64,000 nucleotides of DNA from contig NZ_CP114767.1 in NCBI RefSeq assembly GCF_027359925.1, positions 3,162,001 through 3,226,000 of the forward strand. Reading direction: 5' to 3'. Below are positions 9,097 through 18,829 of this stretch, one piece after another. Every line of letters begins with the position of its first letter. Position 1 is the first letter of the stretch. The notes under the pieces are model-generated. The model had not been told where the DNA came from, ran no database searches, and worked only from the letters and a program-made list of their open reading frames with translations. Made by a program: the position numbers and the translations under genes. Origin of the DNA: Hymenobacter canadensis (GTDB lineage: Bacteria; Bacteroidota; Bacteroidia; Cytophagales; Hymenobacteraceae).

Positions 9097-9179
9097 CGCG
9101 CCATCCGGTTCGTCCGGATTAGCAAACAACCTCAGCAACAACAAGGCGCAGAATAGCTCGTCTTTACACCTAACGCAAC

Positions 9180-10040
9180 GTGCCCCACCTCCCCCTCCTG
9201 CTGCTTGCAACTACCCTGCTGACTGGTTCGGCGGGGGCGCAAAGCCTACGGCCGAAGGCGCGGGAGCAAGTGGCACCGCCGACGCGAAAAGAGAAGTTCC
9301 GGCTGTATCTATTGGTGGGCCAGTCGAATATGGCGGGGCGTGGCATAGTACAGCCCCAAGACACCATACCGAACCGCCACGTGCTGCGCCTGAATGCGGC
9401 CGGGCAGTGGGAAGTAGCTCAGGACCCGATTCATTTCGACAAAAGCGTGGCGGGGGTGGGTCCGGGCCTGACGTTTGGCCGGACGCTGTCGGAGCAGGAT
9501 ACCAGCTTGGTTATTGGGCTGATTCCGTGCGCGGTGGGTGGCTCGGCTATCCGCTACTGGCAGCCGGGCGCATTCTACCCACCCACCAAAACCAACCCCT
9601 ACGACGATGCCATCCGGCGGGCAAAAACGGCTATGCAGAACGGCACGCTGGCCGGCGTCATCTGGCACCAGGGCGAATCGGACAGCAACCCAGCCGGCAG
9701 CACGGCCTACGGGCCAAGCCTAACGGCCTTGATTGCCCGTTTCCGCCAGGATTTGCAGGCGCCAGACGTGCCGTTTCTGGCCGGGCAGCTACCGGAGTTC
9801 CAGCTTCTGAAGCTGGACAGCGCCGGCCGGCCGCACACCAACGAAGCCGCCCAACGCATTAACGCCACGGTAGCGGCGCTGCAAAAGACGGTACCGCGCT
9901 ACGCCTACGTCACGGCCGAGGGCACCACCCACATCGGCGACTACACGCATTTCAATACGGCTTCGGCCCGCCTGATGGGCCAGCGCTACGCCGTAGCCAT
10001 GCTGCGTCTTCAGAAAGCCAGCAAGAGCATCAGGAAATAA
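9180..10040 (+). CDS. SGNH-type acetylesterase (SASA domain, CE6-like)
   Basis: This 286-residue exported protein belongs to the sialate O-acetylesterase/acetylxylan esterase (CE6) group of SGNH hydrolases. A signal peptide ends near AGAQ (residue 21). The nucleophile serine is in LLVGQSNMAGRG (block I), the oxyanion region includes AVGGSA, WHQGESD is a conserved block, and the catalytic Asp/His is in IGDYTHFN near the C-terminus. It starts at GTG 9180; no ATG is available at the right place. Its place before a GH10 xylanase makes deacetylation of xylan the best guess for its role. Confidence 0.88.
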   Translation: MPHLPLLLLATTLLTGSAGAQSLRPKAREQVAPPTRKEKFRLYLLVGQSNMAGRGIVQPQDTIPNRHVLRLNAAGQWEVAQDPIHFDKSVAGVGPGLTFGRTLSEQDTSLVIGLIPCAVGGSAIRYWQPGAFYPPTKTNPYDDAIRRAKTAMQNGTLAGVIWHQGESDSNPAGSTAYGPSLTALIARFRQDLQAPDVPFLAGQLPEFQLLKLDSAGRPHTNEAAQRINATVAALQKTVPRYAYVTAEGTTHIGDYTHFNTASARLMGQRYAVAMLRLQKASKSIRK

Positions 10041-10074
10041 GTACGCCTGTTCGCACACTCCCAATTCCCATCCC

Positions 10075-11148
10075 ATGAAAGCGACCACCCTGCTGAGTGC
10101 TTTGAGTGTGACGCTGCTTACGCAGTGCGGCGACAAGGACCCGGCAGCTGCGCCGGCCCCAACCACGCCGACCGTGCCGCCGGTGGCCAGCCTGAAGTCG
10201 GTGGCGCCGTTTCCGGTGGGGGCCGCCGTGAGCATCAACCTGCTGAAGACCCGCCCCGCCTATCGCCAGCTGATGGCCACCGAGTACAACAGCATCACGG
10301 CCGAAAACGCCATGAAGTTCGGCGCGCTGCACCCGTCGGCTACCACCTACAACTGGGTGGATGCCGACTACCTCGTGGACTTCGCGCAGCAGAACAGCAT
10401 GCGCGTGCACGGCCACACGCTGCTCTGGTACAACTCACTGCCCGGTTGGGTCACGAGCTTCCAGGGCGACTCAGCAGCCTGGGAAAACCTAATGAAAACG
10501 CACATCCAGACCGTGGTGACGCACTTCCGGGGCAAGGTGCAGGCCTGGGACGTGGTGAACGAGGCCATCGACGACAGCGGCAATCTGCGCACCGCCAACG
10601 TGTGGCGCCAGCACCTCGGCGACCAGTACATCGACCGCGCCTTCCGCTACGCCCACGCCGCCGACCCCGCCGCGCTGCTGTTCTACAACGACTATGGCCA
10701 CGAGTACAGCACCGCCCGCCGCACCGGCATCCTGGCCTTGGTCAATGGCCTCAAAAACCGCGGCGTGCCCATCCACGGCGTCGGGCTGCAGATGCACACC
10801 AGCAGCAACATCACCGATGCGCGCATTGCCGAGGCCATCACCAGCGCCGCTGCTACCGGCCTGAAGGTGCACGTGGCGGAGCTGGACATTTCGATGAACC
10901 CGGGCCGGTCTGCCAGCGCCACGTTTACGCCTGCGCTGGCCGCCGCTCAGAAGGTGAAGTACAAGGCACTGGCCCAAACTTTCAAGGCCCTGCCCGCCGC
11001 GCAGCGCTACGGCATCACCACTTGGAACGTAGCCGACGCCGACACCTGGAAGCGCAACGACTGCAGCTGCCCCGAATGGCCCCTCCCCTTCGACGACAAC
11101 TACCAGCGCAAACCCGCCTATGACGGCCTCGTGGAAGGTTTGCAATAA
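10075..11148 (+). CDS. GH10 endo-1,4-beta-xylanase, lipoprotein
   Basis: The 357-residue enzyme would cleave internal beta-1,4-xylosidic bonds. A lipobox ends at Cys18 (LLTQCGDKD), followed by a proline/alanine-rich linker and a single GH10 barrel (about 45-355). The acid/base is Glu163 in WDVVNEAID and the nucleophile Glu269 in VHVAELDIS. Other GH10 hallmarks are ITAENAMKF and VHGHTLLWY near the N-terminus. Membrane or surface anchoring fits a role in producing oligosaccharides for SusCD import. The start is 34 bases after the esterase stop. Confidence 0.95.
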   Translation: MKATTLLSALSVTLLTQCGDKDPAAAPAPTTPTVPPVASLKSVAPFPVGAAVSINLLKTRPAYRQLMATEYNSITAENAMKFGALHPSATTYNWVDADYLVDFAQQNSMRVHGHTLLWYNSLPGWVTSFQGDSAAWENLMKTHIQTVVTHFRGKVQAWDVVNEAIDDSGNLRTANVWRQHLGDQYIDRAFRYAHAADPAALLFYNDYGHEYSTARRTGILALVNGLKNRGVPIHGVGLQMHTSSNITDARIAEAITSAAATGLKVHVAELDISMNPGRSASATFTPALAAAQKVKYKALAQTFKALPAAQRYGITTWNVADADTWKRNDCSCPEWPLPFDDNYQRKPAYDGLVEGLQ

Positions 11149-11344
11149 GCCAGATCAAGTATGACGGTTTTCCACATAAAGCTCTCTTAATCACCCCGGC
11201 CGAAGGAAAGTGTAGCCGGATGTCTCCGAATTGCAAGCCAGTGTGTGGGAATGCTGCGTTTGTGGAATGGGGGGATGACAACCGCGCTACGCTTCTCCTG
11301 CCGCCGGGCACTATTGCCCGCTTACCGATTTCCATTTCTTCCGA

Positions 11345-13594
11345 ATGCTTTCTTCCAACTCCAGATCCTTTTTCCTCGCCGCGCTGCTGCTCACGGGCGC
11401 CCTCCCGACCACGGCCCAGAAAACCAAGCCGCTTGATGCCGCCGCCATCGAGCAGCGCATCACCGGTTTGCTGCAGCAGATGACACTGGAAGAGAAAGTC
11501 GGCCAGCTCAACCAGTACTCCGGCCGCGAGGTAACCGGCCCGGCCAGCAACCGCAAAACTGACTTGCTCAATAGCATCCGTAGCGGGCAGGTGGGTTCCA
11601 TGCTGAACGTGAAAGGCGTGCAGGACACCCGCGCTATCCAGGCCGAGGCGCTGAAGTCGCGGCTGAAAATTCCGCTGCTGTTCTCGCTCGACGTGATTCA
11701 CGGCTACCAGACCGTTTTTCCGATTCCGCTGGGCGAGGCGGCTTCCTGGGACTTGGCCGCTATCCGCGAATCGGCGCATGTGGCGGCTCGCGAGGCGGCG
11801 GCGTCCGGCATCCACTGGACGTTTGCGCCGATGGTGGACATCGGGCGCGACCCGCGCTGGGGCCGGGTGATGGAAGGCGCCGGCGAAGACACCTACCTCG
11901 GCGCCCAGATTGCACGGGCCCGCGTGCTGGGCTTCCAGGGCGAAAAGCTGGGCGGCACCGATGCCATTATGGCCTGCGCCAAGCACTTCGCGGCCTACGG
12001 CGCCGCCCTGGCCGGCCGCGACTACAACGTGGTGGATATGAGCGAGCAGCAGCTCTGGGAAGTGTACCTACCGCCGTTTAAGGCGGCCGCCGATGCCGGC
12101 GTGGCCACGTTCATGAACTCCTTCAACACCCTGAACGGCGTGCCCGCCACCGGCAGCAGCTACCTGCAGCGCGACATCCTGAAAGGCCAGTGGAACTACC
12201 CGGGTTTTGTAGTGAGTGACTGGGGCAGCATCGCCGAGATGGTGCCCTGGGGCTATGCCCGTGACAAAGCCGATGCCGCTCAGAAGGCCCTGGCCGCCGG
12301 CTCCGACATGGACATGGAAAGCGACGCCTACCACACCACGCTGGCCCAGCTGGTGAAGAGCGGCCAGTCCGACGAAAAGCAGCTGGACGACGCCGTGCGC
12401 CGTATTCTGCGCAAAAAGTTCGAGCTGGGACTGTTTGAGGACCCCTACAAGTTCTCGGACCTGAAGCGCGAGAAGAAAGTCCTCAACGACCCGCAGCACC
12501 GCGTGGCCGCTCGCGACGCGGCCCGCAAATCCATTGTGCTGCTGGAAAACCGCAACAACACGCTGCCGCTGGCGCAGCCGCGCAGCATTGCCGTCATCGG
12601 GCCGCTGGCCAAGGCCAAACGCGACCTGGCCGGCAGCTGGATTGTGCTGGCCGACACCACCCAGATTACCTCTCTGCACGACGGCCTGAGCAAGCGCGCC
12701 GGCAAAAACACCCAGATCCGCTACGCCAAGGGCTGCGAGGTGGAGGGCAGCTCCCGCGCCGGCTTTGCGGCCGCCGTAGAAACCGCCAAAACTGCCGACG
12801 TGGTGGTGCTGGCCGTGGGCGAAACCTGGGACATGAGCGGCGAGGCCAAGTCGCGCACCGACATCCGGCTGCCCGGTGTGCAGGAAGAGCTGTTTCAGGC
12901 CCTGAAAGCTACCGGCAAACCGATTGTGGTGGTGCTGATGGCCGGCCGGCCGCTCATCTTCAACACCATTGCCGACCAGGCCGACGCCGTGCTCTACGGC
13001 TGGTTTCCGGGCTCGGAGGGCGGCACCGCCCTGGCCGACGTGCTGTTCGGCGACTACAACCCCGGCGGCAAGCTGCCCAGCACCTTCCCGCGCAACATGG
13101 GCCAGATTCCGCTCAACTACCAGCAGTACAACACCGGCCGCCCCGTCACGAAGCCCGGCGACATCCGCTACAAATCGGCCTACATCGACGCGCCCAACAC
13201 GCCGCGCTACGCCTTCGGCCACGGCCTGAGCTACACCACGTTCAAGTATGACGCCCTGAAAATCGACAAGGCCAGCCTGGCGGCGGGGCAAAGCGCGCAG
13301 GTGCAGCTCACCGTCACAAACACCGGCAAAGTGGCCGGCGAGGAAGTGGTGCAGTTGTATCTGCGCGACTTGGTGGCTTCGGTGGCCCGGCCGCTCAAAG
13401 AGCTCAAGGACTTCCAGAAAATCAGCCTCCGGCCCGGCGAAACCAAAACCGTCACCTTCACCCTCACGCCCGACAAACTGGCCTTCTACAACCGCCAGTT
13501 GCAATGGGCTGCCGAGCCCGGCGAGTTCCAGCTAATGCTCGGTTCCGCCTCCGACGATATCCGCCTCGAAAGCCGGCTCACGCTCCTTCCCTAA
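11345..13594 (+). CDS. GH3 beta-glycosidase (BglX type, PUL 1)
   Basis: The 749-residue exported enzyme (signal peptide ends near TTAQ, residue 25) has the GH3 N-terminal barrel (about 35-370), the alpha/beta C-terminal domain (about 400-620) and a fibronectin-III-like domain (about 660-735). The nucleophile is Asp292 in FVVSDWGS and the probable acid/base Glu500 in MSGEAKSR. GH3 enzymes of this layout act on beta-glucosides or beta-xylosides; next to a GH10 xylanase, beta-xylosidase activity is possible. A 196-base gap upstream may hold its own promoter, but none was recognised. Confidence 0.93.
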   Translation: MLSSNSRSFFLAALLLTGALPTTAQKTKPLDAAAIEQRITGLLQQMTLEEKVGQLNQYSGREVTGPASNRKTDLLNSIRSGQVGSMLNVKGVQDTRAIQAEALKSRLKIPLLFSLDVIHGYQTVFPIPLGEAASWDLAAIRESAHVAAREAAASGIHWTFAPMVDIGRDPRWGRVMEGAGEDTYLGAQIARARVLGFQGEKLGGTDAIMACAKHFAAYGAALAGRDYNVVDMSEQQLWEVYLPPFKAAADAGVATFMNSFNTLNGVPATGSSYLQRDILKGQWNYPGFVVSDWGSIAEMVPWGYARDKADAAQKALAAGSDMDMESDAYHTTLAQLVKSGQSDEKQLDDAVRRILRKKFELGLFEDPYKFSDLKREKKVLNDPQHRVAARDAARKSIVLLENRNNTLPLAQPRSIAVIGPLAKAKRDLAGSWIVLADTTQITSLHDGLSKRAGKNTQIRYAKGCEVEGSSRAGFAAAVETAKTADVVVLAVGETWDMSGEAKSRTDIRLPGVQEELFQALKATGKPIVVVLMAGRPLIFNTIADQADAVLYGWFPGSEGGTALADVLFGDYNPGGKLPSTFPRNMGQIPLNYQQYNTGRPVTKPGDIRYKSAYIDAPNTPRYAFGHGLSYTTFKYDALKIDKASLAAGQSAQVQLTVTNTGKVAGEEVVQLYLRDLVASVARPLKELKDFQKISLRPGETKTVTFTLTPDKLAFYNRQLQWAAEPGEFQLMLGSASDDIRLESRLTLLP

Positions 13595-13602
13595 CGTATC
13601 AT

Positions 13603-14484
13603 ATGACGCCTGTTTCTTCCGCGCCGGCCCCGGCTGCTGCGCCCGTATCCACTGCCCGCCCCATGTCTGCGCTCAACCAGTTTTCCCTTCACGGCAAAGT
13701 CATCGTCATCACCGGGGCTACCGGCGTGCTGGGCGAGGCGCTGTCGTTGGCCGTGGCCGAGGCCGGGGCCCGCGTGGCCATTCTGGGCCGCGACGCCGGC
13801 CGCGCCGCCGAGCGGGTGGCCGCCATTGAGGCCGTGGGCGGCGAGGCACTGTCGGTGCTGGCCGATGTGCTCGACAAAGGCCAGATGCAGGCCGCCTGCG
13901 ACGAAATCATGCAGGCCTGGGGCCGCATCGACGGGCTGGTAAACGCGGCCGGCGGCAACCTGCCCGGCGCCACCATCGGCCCCGACCAGGACGTGTTCGA
14001 CCTCAGCATCGAGGACACCCGCCGCGCCGTGGACCTCAACCTGTTCGGCACCGTGATACCCACCACCGTGTTCGGCCGCGTGATGGCCGAGCAGGGCAAG
14101 GGCTCAATTGTGAACGTGTCGAGCCTGACCGCACAGCGTCCTCTGACGCGGGTGCTGGGCTACACCATGGCCAAGAAAGCGGTGGAAGCCTACACGCAGT
14201 GGATGGCGGTGGAGCTGGGCCTTCGCTACGGCGGCGGCCTGCGCATGAACGCTATTGCGCCCGGCGTGTTCCTGACCGAGCAGAACCGCGCCCTCCTCGT
14301 GCTGCCCGACGGCACCCCCACCGACCGAGCCCGCAAGTTTATTGCCGCCACGCCCTACCAGCGCTTCGGCCAGCCCGAGGAACTCACTGGCACGCTCATT
14401 TACCTGCTCAGCGACGCCTCCCGTTTCGTCACCGGCGAAACGGTGATGGTGGACGGCGGCTTCAACGCCTACAGCGGGGTGTGA
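13603..14484 (+). CDS. SDR-family oxidoreductase, fructuronate reductase/mannonate oxidoreductase type
   Basis: The 293-residue classical short-chain dehydrogenase has the Rossmann motif TGATGVLG (37-44), NAAGG, an active-site serine in VNVSSL and the YxxxK pair in YTMAKKA. It resembles SDR proteins annotated as D-mannonate oxidoreductase, which interconvert D-fructuronate and D-mannonate. The next gene is mannonate dehydratase, which supports this. The open frame extends upstream into the GH3 gene, but the ATG at 13603 lies 8 bases after the GH3 stop and is the natural start; 13663 (MSALNQFSLHGK) is another option. Confidence 0.87.
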   Translation: MTPVSSAPAPAAAPVSTARPMSALNQFSLHGKVIVITGATGVLGEALSLAVAEAGARVAILGRDAGRAAERVAAIEAVGGEALSVLADVLDKGQMQAACDEIMQAWGRIDGLVNAAGGNLPGATIGPDQDVFDLSIEDTRRAVDLNLFGTVIPTTVFGRVMAEQGKGSIVNVSSLTAQRPLTRVLGYTMAKKAVEAYTQWMAVELGLRYGGGLRMNAIAPGVFLTEQNRALLVLPDGTPTDRARKFIAATPYQRFGQPEELTGTLIYLLSDASRFVTGETVMVDGGFNAYSGV

Positions 14485-14510
14485 TGGGTGGGGTTACGCG
14501 CGAAAAGACT

Positions 14511-14603
14511 GTCATGCTGAGCTTGCCGAAGCATCTCTTCCGCTTCGTTGCAATGCTTACTGATTAGCCAGAGGTAGAGATGCTTCGGCAAGCTCAGCAT
14601 GAC
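14511..14603. repeat. Palindromic repeat (main family, GCTTGCCGAAGCATCTC subtype)
   Basis: Arms GTCATGCTGAGCTTGCC at 14511 and its complement ending at 14603 extend through GAAGCATCTCT. It lies 26 bases after the SDR stop and 40 bases before uxuA. Confidence 0.88.
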
Positions 14604-14643
14604 GGTCAAATAAACCAGATACCTTATTCCCCAAACTCACGCA

Positions 14644-15810
14644 ATGCCCCTAATCCAAAGCTGGCGCTGGTACGGCCCGAACGACCCGGTTAGCTTAGCG
14701 GATATCCGCCAAGCTGGCGCTACCGATGTGGTGTCGGCCCTGCACCACGTGCCCAATGGCGAGGTGTGGCCAATAGCCGAAATTCAGCAGCGCCAGCTGG
14801 AAGTGGCCGCCGCGGGCCTGACGTGGAGTGTGGTGGAAAGCGTGCCGGTGCACGAACACATCAAAACCCGCACCGGCGACTTCCCGCGCTACATCCTGAA
14901 TTACCAGCAGACGCTGCGTCATCTGGCCGCCTGCGGCATCCATACCGTCACGTACAACTTCATGCCGGTGCTCGACTGGACCCGCACCGACCTAGCCTAC
15001 GAGGTGGAGGACGGCTCCCGGGCCCTGCGCTTCGAGCGCGCCGCCTTTGTGGCCTTTGATGCGCTACTGCTCCAGCGGCCCGGCACCCGCGCCGAGTATG
15101 CTGCGCCGGAGCTGGCCCAGGCCGAAGCCCGGCTGGCCGGCATGAGCGCTGACGAAAGGCAGCAGCTGCAGCGCAACATCATTGCCGGGCTGCCGGGCTC
15201 CGAGGCAAGCTTCACGCTCCAGCAGTTTCAGCAGGCCCTCGACGCCTACGCCGGCATCGACGCCGCCAAGCTGCGCGAGCATCTAGTACTGTTTCTGAAG
15301 GAAATTGTGCCCGTGGCAGAGGAAGTGGGCGTCAACCTCGCCATTCACCCCGACGACCCGCCCTACCCCATCCTGGGGTTGCCCCGCGTGGTGAGCACCG
15401 CCGCCGACGTGCAGGCCCTGGCCGACGCCGTGCCCTCGGTACGCAATGGCCTGTGCTTCTGCACCGGCTCGTTCGGTGTGCGCCCCGACAATGATCTGCC
15501 CGCTATGGTGCAGCAGTTTGCCGGGCGCATCCACTTCCTGCACCTGCGCAGCACCCAGCGCGACGCGGCCGGCAACTTCTACGAGGCCAACCACCTGGAA
15601 GGCGACGTGGACATGTACGCCGTGCTGCGGGAACTGGTGCTGCTGATGCGCCAGCGCCAGACCAGCCTGCCCATGCGCCCCGACCATGGCCACCAGATGC
15701 TCGACGACCTGCATAAGCGCACCAATCCCGGCTACTCAGCCATTGGTCGGCTGCGCGGGCTGGCCGAGTTACGCGGGCTGGAAATGGGCATTGCGCGCGG
15801 GCTGGCGTAG
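14644..15810 (+). CDS. uxuA: Mannonate dehydratase
   Basis: UxuA dehydrates D-mannonate to 2-keto-3-deoxy-D-gluconate in cytoplasmic glucuronate catabolism. The 388-residue length matches E. coli UxuA (about 394). The N-terminus [33 protein letters not shown], and the metal-site region with [31 protein letters not shown] and MRPDHGHQ are all family signatures. With the preceding SDR it makes two successive steps of the pathway; uronate isomerase (UxaC) and the KDG kinase/aldolase are not in this window. Confidence 0.97.
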   Translation: MPLIQSWRWYGPNDPVSLADIRQAGATDVVSALHHVPNGEVWPIAEIQQRQLEVAAAGLTWSVVESVPVHEHIKTRTGDFPRYILNYQQTLRHLAACGIHTVTYNFMPVLDWTRTDLAYEVEDGSRALRFERAAFVAFDALLLQRPGTRAEYAAPELAQAEARLAGMSADERQQLQRNIIAGLPGSEASFTLQQFQQALDAYAGIDAAKLREHLVLFLKEIVPVAEEVGVNLAIHPDDPPYPILGLPRVVSTAADVQALADAVPSVRNGLCFCTGSFGVRPDNDLPAMVQQFAGRIHFLHLRSTQRDAAGNFYEANHLEGDVDMYAVLRELVLLMRQRQTSLPMRPDHGHQMLDDLHKRTNPGYSAIGRLRGLAELRGLEMGIARGLA

Positions 15811-15977
15811 CACCTTTTCAGCAGGCACATTGGCCCCGGTGGCCGCTGCCTGGAGAACCAGCATCCCGACGGCAGGCCGCAGGCAGGCAACGTGCATCAA
15901 CCTTTTGCCGGCCGGGCTAGTAAAACCCATGAAGCCCGAATACTCGTGGCCCGGCACCTGCCTTACCTCTCCCCGCT

Positions 15978-16151
15978 ATGCGCGCTATCCGTTTTCCCTT
16001 CCTGGCAGCCCTGATGGTGCTGCTCACCTTTTCGCTCAGTAGCTGCGACGCCGTTGGCACCATCTTCAAAGCCGGCGCCTGGACAGGCATCATCGGCGTG
16101 TTTCTGGTTGTGGTGCTGCTCTGGTTCGTCATCACCCGCATCCGGCGCTAG
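15978..16151 (+). CDS. Small lipoprotein with one membrane segment
   Basis: A 57-residue product with a lipobox (TFSLSSCDAV, Cys near residue 22), a short spacer (GTIFKAGAWTGIIG) and a C-terminal membrane helix (VFLVVVLLWFVI) ending in basic residues. Very small proteins of this design are common in Bacteroidota; some databases label them phosphatidate cytidylyltransferase without basis. Function is unknown. It is followed directly by a strong terminator. Confidence 0.65.
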   Translation: MRAIRFPFLAALMVLLTFSLSSCDAVGTIFKAGAWTGIIGVFLVVVLLWFVITRIRR

Positions 16152-16171
16152 TTTCCCGGCGCTCCAATACG

Positions 16172-16204
16172 CAAAAAGGGCGGCCCCGCGGGGTCGCCCT
16201 TTTG
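16172..16204. terminator. Bidirectional rho-independent terminator
   Basis: A GC-rich stem (AGGGCGGCCC with complement GGGTCGCCCT) is flanked by an A-run on the left and a T-run on the right. It sits between the convergent small lipoprotein gene and the T9SS protein gene, and can serve both. Confidence 0.85.
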
Positions 16205-16228
16205 TGTTGCGGAGGCAATGCTGTGCTG

Positions 16229-18568
16229 CTATTGCTTCACTACGCGCAGTACTTTGGCGCCATGCGCAGCGCTGAGCTTCAGCAGATAAATCCCCGCAGG
16301 CTGAGCCTGCAGGTCCAGCGTGCTTTGGCCACTGAGCTGTTGCACGACTTTGCCCAGCGTATTGTGTACTGTGCCCGTCACGGCCGCCGGCTGGCCATTG
16401 GCATCCAGCACCCGAAACACGCCGGTACCAGGGTTGGGTGCCAAAGCCAGCGTCTGCAGCGCATCGGCACAGGTGGCGCAGCCCGTCACGGCCACAATAG
16501 GCGAGTACTGGTAGGTACCATCCAGGTCGGTCTGGCGCAGGCGGTAGTAGGCCAGGCCGTTCAGAGGCTGCTGATCCAGGTAGGAGTAGGTAGTGGACTG
16601 CGCAGTGGTGCCCCGGCCAGCTACGGTGCCTATTTTCACAAACTCACGGCCATCGGCACTACGCTCCACCGCGAAGTAGTCGTTGTTGAGCTCTGAAGCG
16701 GTTTTCCATTCGCAATGCACGGCGTCCTGCGTACGCGCAGCGGAAAAAGCCACCAGCGTAACCGGCAGCGGCCCTACCGCCCGCGACGACACGCCGAAGG
16801 GCGAGAAGCTGGTGATGCCGGTACGGGTAGCCCTGGTTCCGGATACTGATGAAGCAGCGGCGGCCGGCTTATCGAAGTACGGAGTGGTACCGGTGATGTA
16901 GTGAGAAACATAGGCCTGCGCCGCAACGAAGGCGGTAGCAGTGGAGCCGCCAACCTGGTCTGCGGCATTCCACTGCAGCCCCATCGTGATGTTGGAGTTA
17001 CCGGCTACTTCCTCCGATATCAGCCAGGTTTTCTTGACGTTCTGGGTTTTCACTACCGTGCCCGCAACGCTGTCTTCGGCGGCCGTATAGCGGCGGTACA
17101 ACCCATCAATAACGCGCACTGAGAAAACATCTTCGTTGCGGGCGGTGGTGCTGAGGGGCTGCTGCAAGAAAGCCGGCGTATAGCTGGAGGCAGTGCTGCC
17201 GACCGGAAAAAGCACATCCGTTCCGTTGTTGGTGACAGACTGCCGAAGCGAGCCTTTGCCATTGGTCACTACATAAGCGGTAGCAGAATTGCCCGTAATA
17301 GTGCCGCCTCGGATCAAGTTCAGATTGTTGTTGCCGAGCTGCAGTTTGGCATTATCCACAAAAATCAGATTGCCGTTGACCACCGTATTGGCGGTAAGAA
17401 GCTTCGGGCCGGCTCCATTTACTTTCAGGTTGCCGTAGGATGGCTGGGTGATGCTGATAGGCTGCTCCGTGGTGATATACTCGACAGTACTGGAGTTATC
17501 AATTCGGCCGAGGGTGAAGACAGGGTTAGGCTGCTGAGTAATGAACGTGGCCCCGGCACCTACATCAATAGTTGCGCTGATGTCGTCGTCGTCGGCTAGC
17601 TGAAGCACAGCACCCGTCACGCCGGGCCGTCCTACAACCACTTTTGAGTTGGCGCCCCCTACTGTCCAGGTGCTCTTGTTAAGAAACCCGGGCGCACCAC
17701 TTATGCGGCTTGCAGTGCCCGTGCCCTGTACGTAGTAGGTGATGTTGGGCGCAGTAAAGTTGGTAGGAGCTGTACCGGTGCCATCCGTGCTGGTGCCCCA
17801 GTTTCCCAGCACGTCCAGGTCGCCCGAAGCTTTGGAATAGTAAATACCCGTAACCGGCGTCACCAGCACATCATCGATGCTGAGGCCGTTGCCGTTAGTA
17901 GTGTTGTTCAGTACATAGCTCCAGCGCAGCATAATTTCCTGCCCGTTCGCTAGGTTCAGGTTATTCAGTGTCACCTGCCGCACCCGGCGGTTGGAGGGCG
18001 AATTACCGTCGCGGCTGGAAATAACGGTAGTAGTGGAAGGCGCGTCCACGTCCAGCGCGTTGATATCCGTCCAGGTACCGGCACTGCTGAGCAGACTCTG
18101 CAGGGTGGTGCCGGTCAGGTAAGACACGTCCACGCGGGCCGCATCCTGCCGGCCGGAGTTGTACCACTGCTCCATGGCGTACTGGATTTCCAGGTTTTTA
18201 ATCGTTACGCCTGAGCTGTTTTTAAACCTGATACCGGCATGCCCGATACCGTTGGCGGTAGTGGTAGCGGCAATGCCCCCAAACGACCTGTCGGTGCTGC
18301 CGGTGTCGCCGAAATGGTAGTAGTTGGCGATAATGTTGGAGCCGTCATTGGCCGCAATTACGGTGGGATTAAACGCGACTGTACCAAACTCTGCCTGCGC
18401 ATACACTCCCAGAATAGTGGAGTTATTTGCAAAAACGCTTCCCGTCAGGGAATTGAAATTCTGTGTGTAGGCGCCCAGGTTGGCAGCCGTAAATTCGTAC
18501 TGTGCCGCGGCAGGTGCGGCACTCAACGCAACCAGCAAAGCGGTTAATGCACCGTAGTTTTTTTTCAT
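16229..18568 (-). CDS. Secreted protein with T9SS type A sorting domain
   Basis: The 779-residue product has a signal peptide (MKKNYGALTALLVALSAAPA, cleavage near AAAQ) and a C-terminal T9SS sorting domain (about 705-779) with LALAPNPGTGVFRV, LGKVVQQLSG, QPAGIYLLKL and a basic tail. The middle is rich in Asn/Thr/Ser/Gly with beta-strand repeats; a region near residues 640-700 (FSAARTQDAVHCEWKTASE, YYRLRQTDLDG) is the fibronectin-like module that commonly precedes the sorting domain. It would be exported by type IX secretion to the surface or medium. No catalytic motif is visible. Codon use is more AT-rich than its neighbours and the upstream region is strongly AT-rich. Confidence 0.9.
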   Translation of the reverse strand: MKKNYGALTALLVALSAAPAAAQYEFTAANLGAYTQNFNSLTGSVFANNSTILGVYAQAEFGTVAFNPTVIAANDGSNIIANYYHFGDTGSTDRSFGGIAATTTANGIGHAGIRFKNSSGVTIKNLEIQYAMEQWYNSGRQDAARVDVSYLTGTTLQSLLSSAGTWTDINALDVDAPSTTTVISSRDGNSPSNRRVRQVTLNNLNLANGQEIMLRWSYVLNNTTNGNGLSIDDVLVTPVTGIYYSKASGDLDVLGNWGTSTDGTGTAPTNFTAPNITYYVQGTGTASRISGAPGFLNKSTWTVGGANSKVVVGRPGVTGAVLQLADDDDISATIDVGAGATFITQQPNPVFTLGRIDNSSTVEYITTEQPISITQPSYGNLKVNGAGPKLLTANTVVNGNLIFVDNAKLQLGNNNLNLIRGGTITGNSATAYVVTNGKGSLRQSVTNNGTDVLFPVGSTASSYTPAFLQQPLSTTARNEDVFSVRVIDGLYRRYTAAEDSVAGTVVKTQNVKKTWLISEEVAGNSNITMGLQWNAADQVGGSTATAFVAAQAYVSHYITGTTPYFDKPAAAASSVSGTRATRTGITSFSPFGVSSRAVGPLPVTLVAFSAARTQDAVHCEWKTASELNNDYFAVERSADGREFVKIGTVAGRGTTAQSTTYSYLDQQPLNGLAYYRLRQTDLDGTYQYSPIVAVTGCATCADALQTLALAPNPGTGVFRVLDANGQPAAVTGTVHNTLGKVVQQLSGQSTLDLQAQPAGIYLLKLSAAHGAKVLRVVKQ

Positions 18569-18775
18569 ATTGGAAGAGGCAGATCGACTACTTTTTGAAT
18601 GAAAAATTCAAGCTTTCACAACTGTTTAGAAGCGTGAAAATTACAAAGAGTCTAACGCCTTGCCAATCATAATATACCCAGAATGCTTTAAATCAGCACT
18701 TTCCTATTTAAGTTTAAATTTTCAAAGCAATAATTAAAATATTAATTTTATTATATAAAGACAGCCAATTATAAA

Positions 18776-18805
18776 AAAAGCCTGCCGATATCCGGCAGGC
18801 TTTTT
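18776..18805. terminator. Bidirectional rho-independent terminator
   Basis: Stem GCCTGCCG / CGGCAGGC with a five-base loop, A-run before and T-run after. It lies 25 bases past the stop of the minus-strand fatty acid hydroxylase gene. Confidence 0.88.
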
Positions 18806-18829
18806 CGCAGATTCTTATTTAGAGATACC

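Noticed and set aside
12068..13504. A 478-codon minus-strand open frame opposite the GH3 gene
   Set aside because: No recognisable domain, biased composition, and the sense strand encodes an intact GH3 enzyme.
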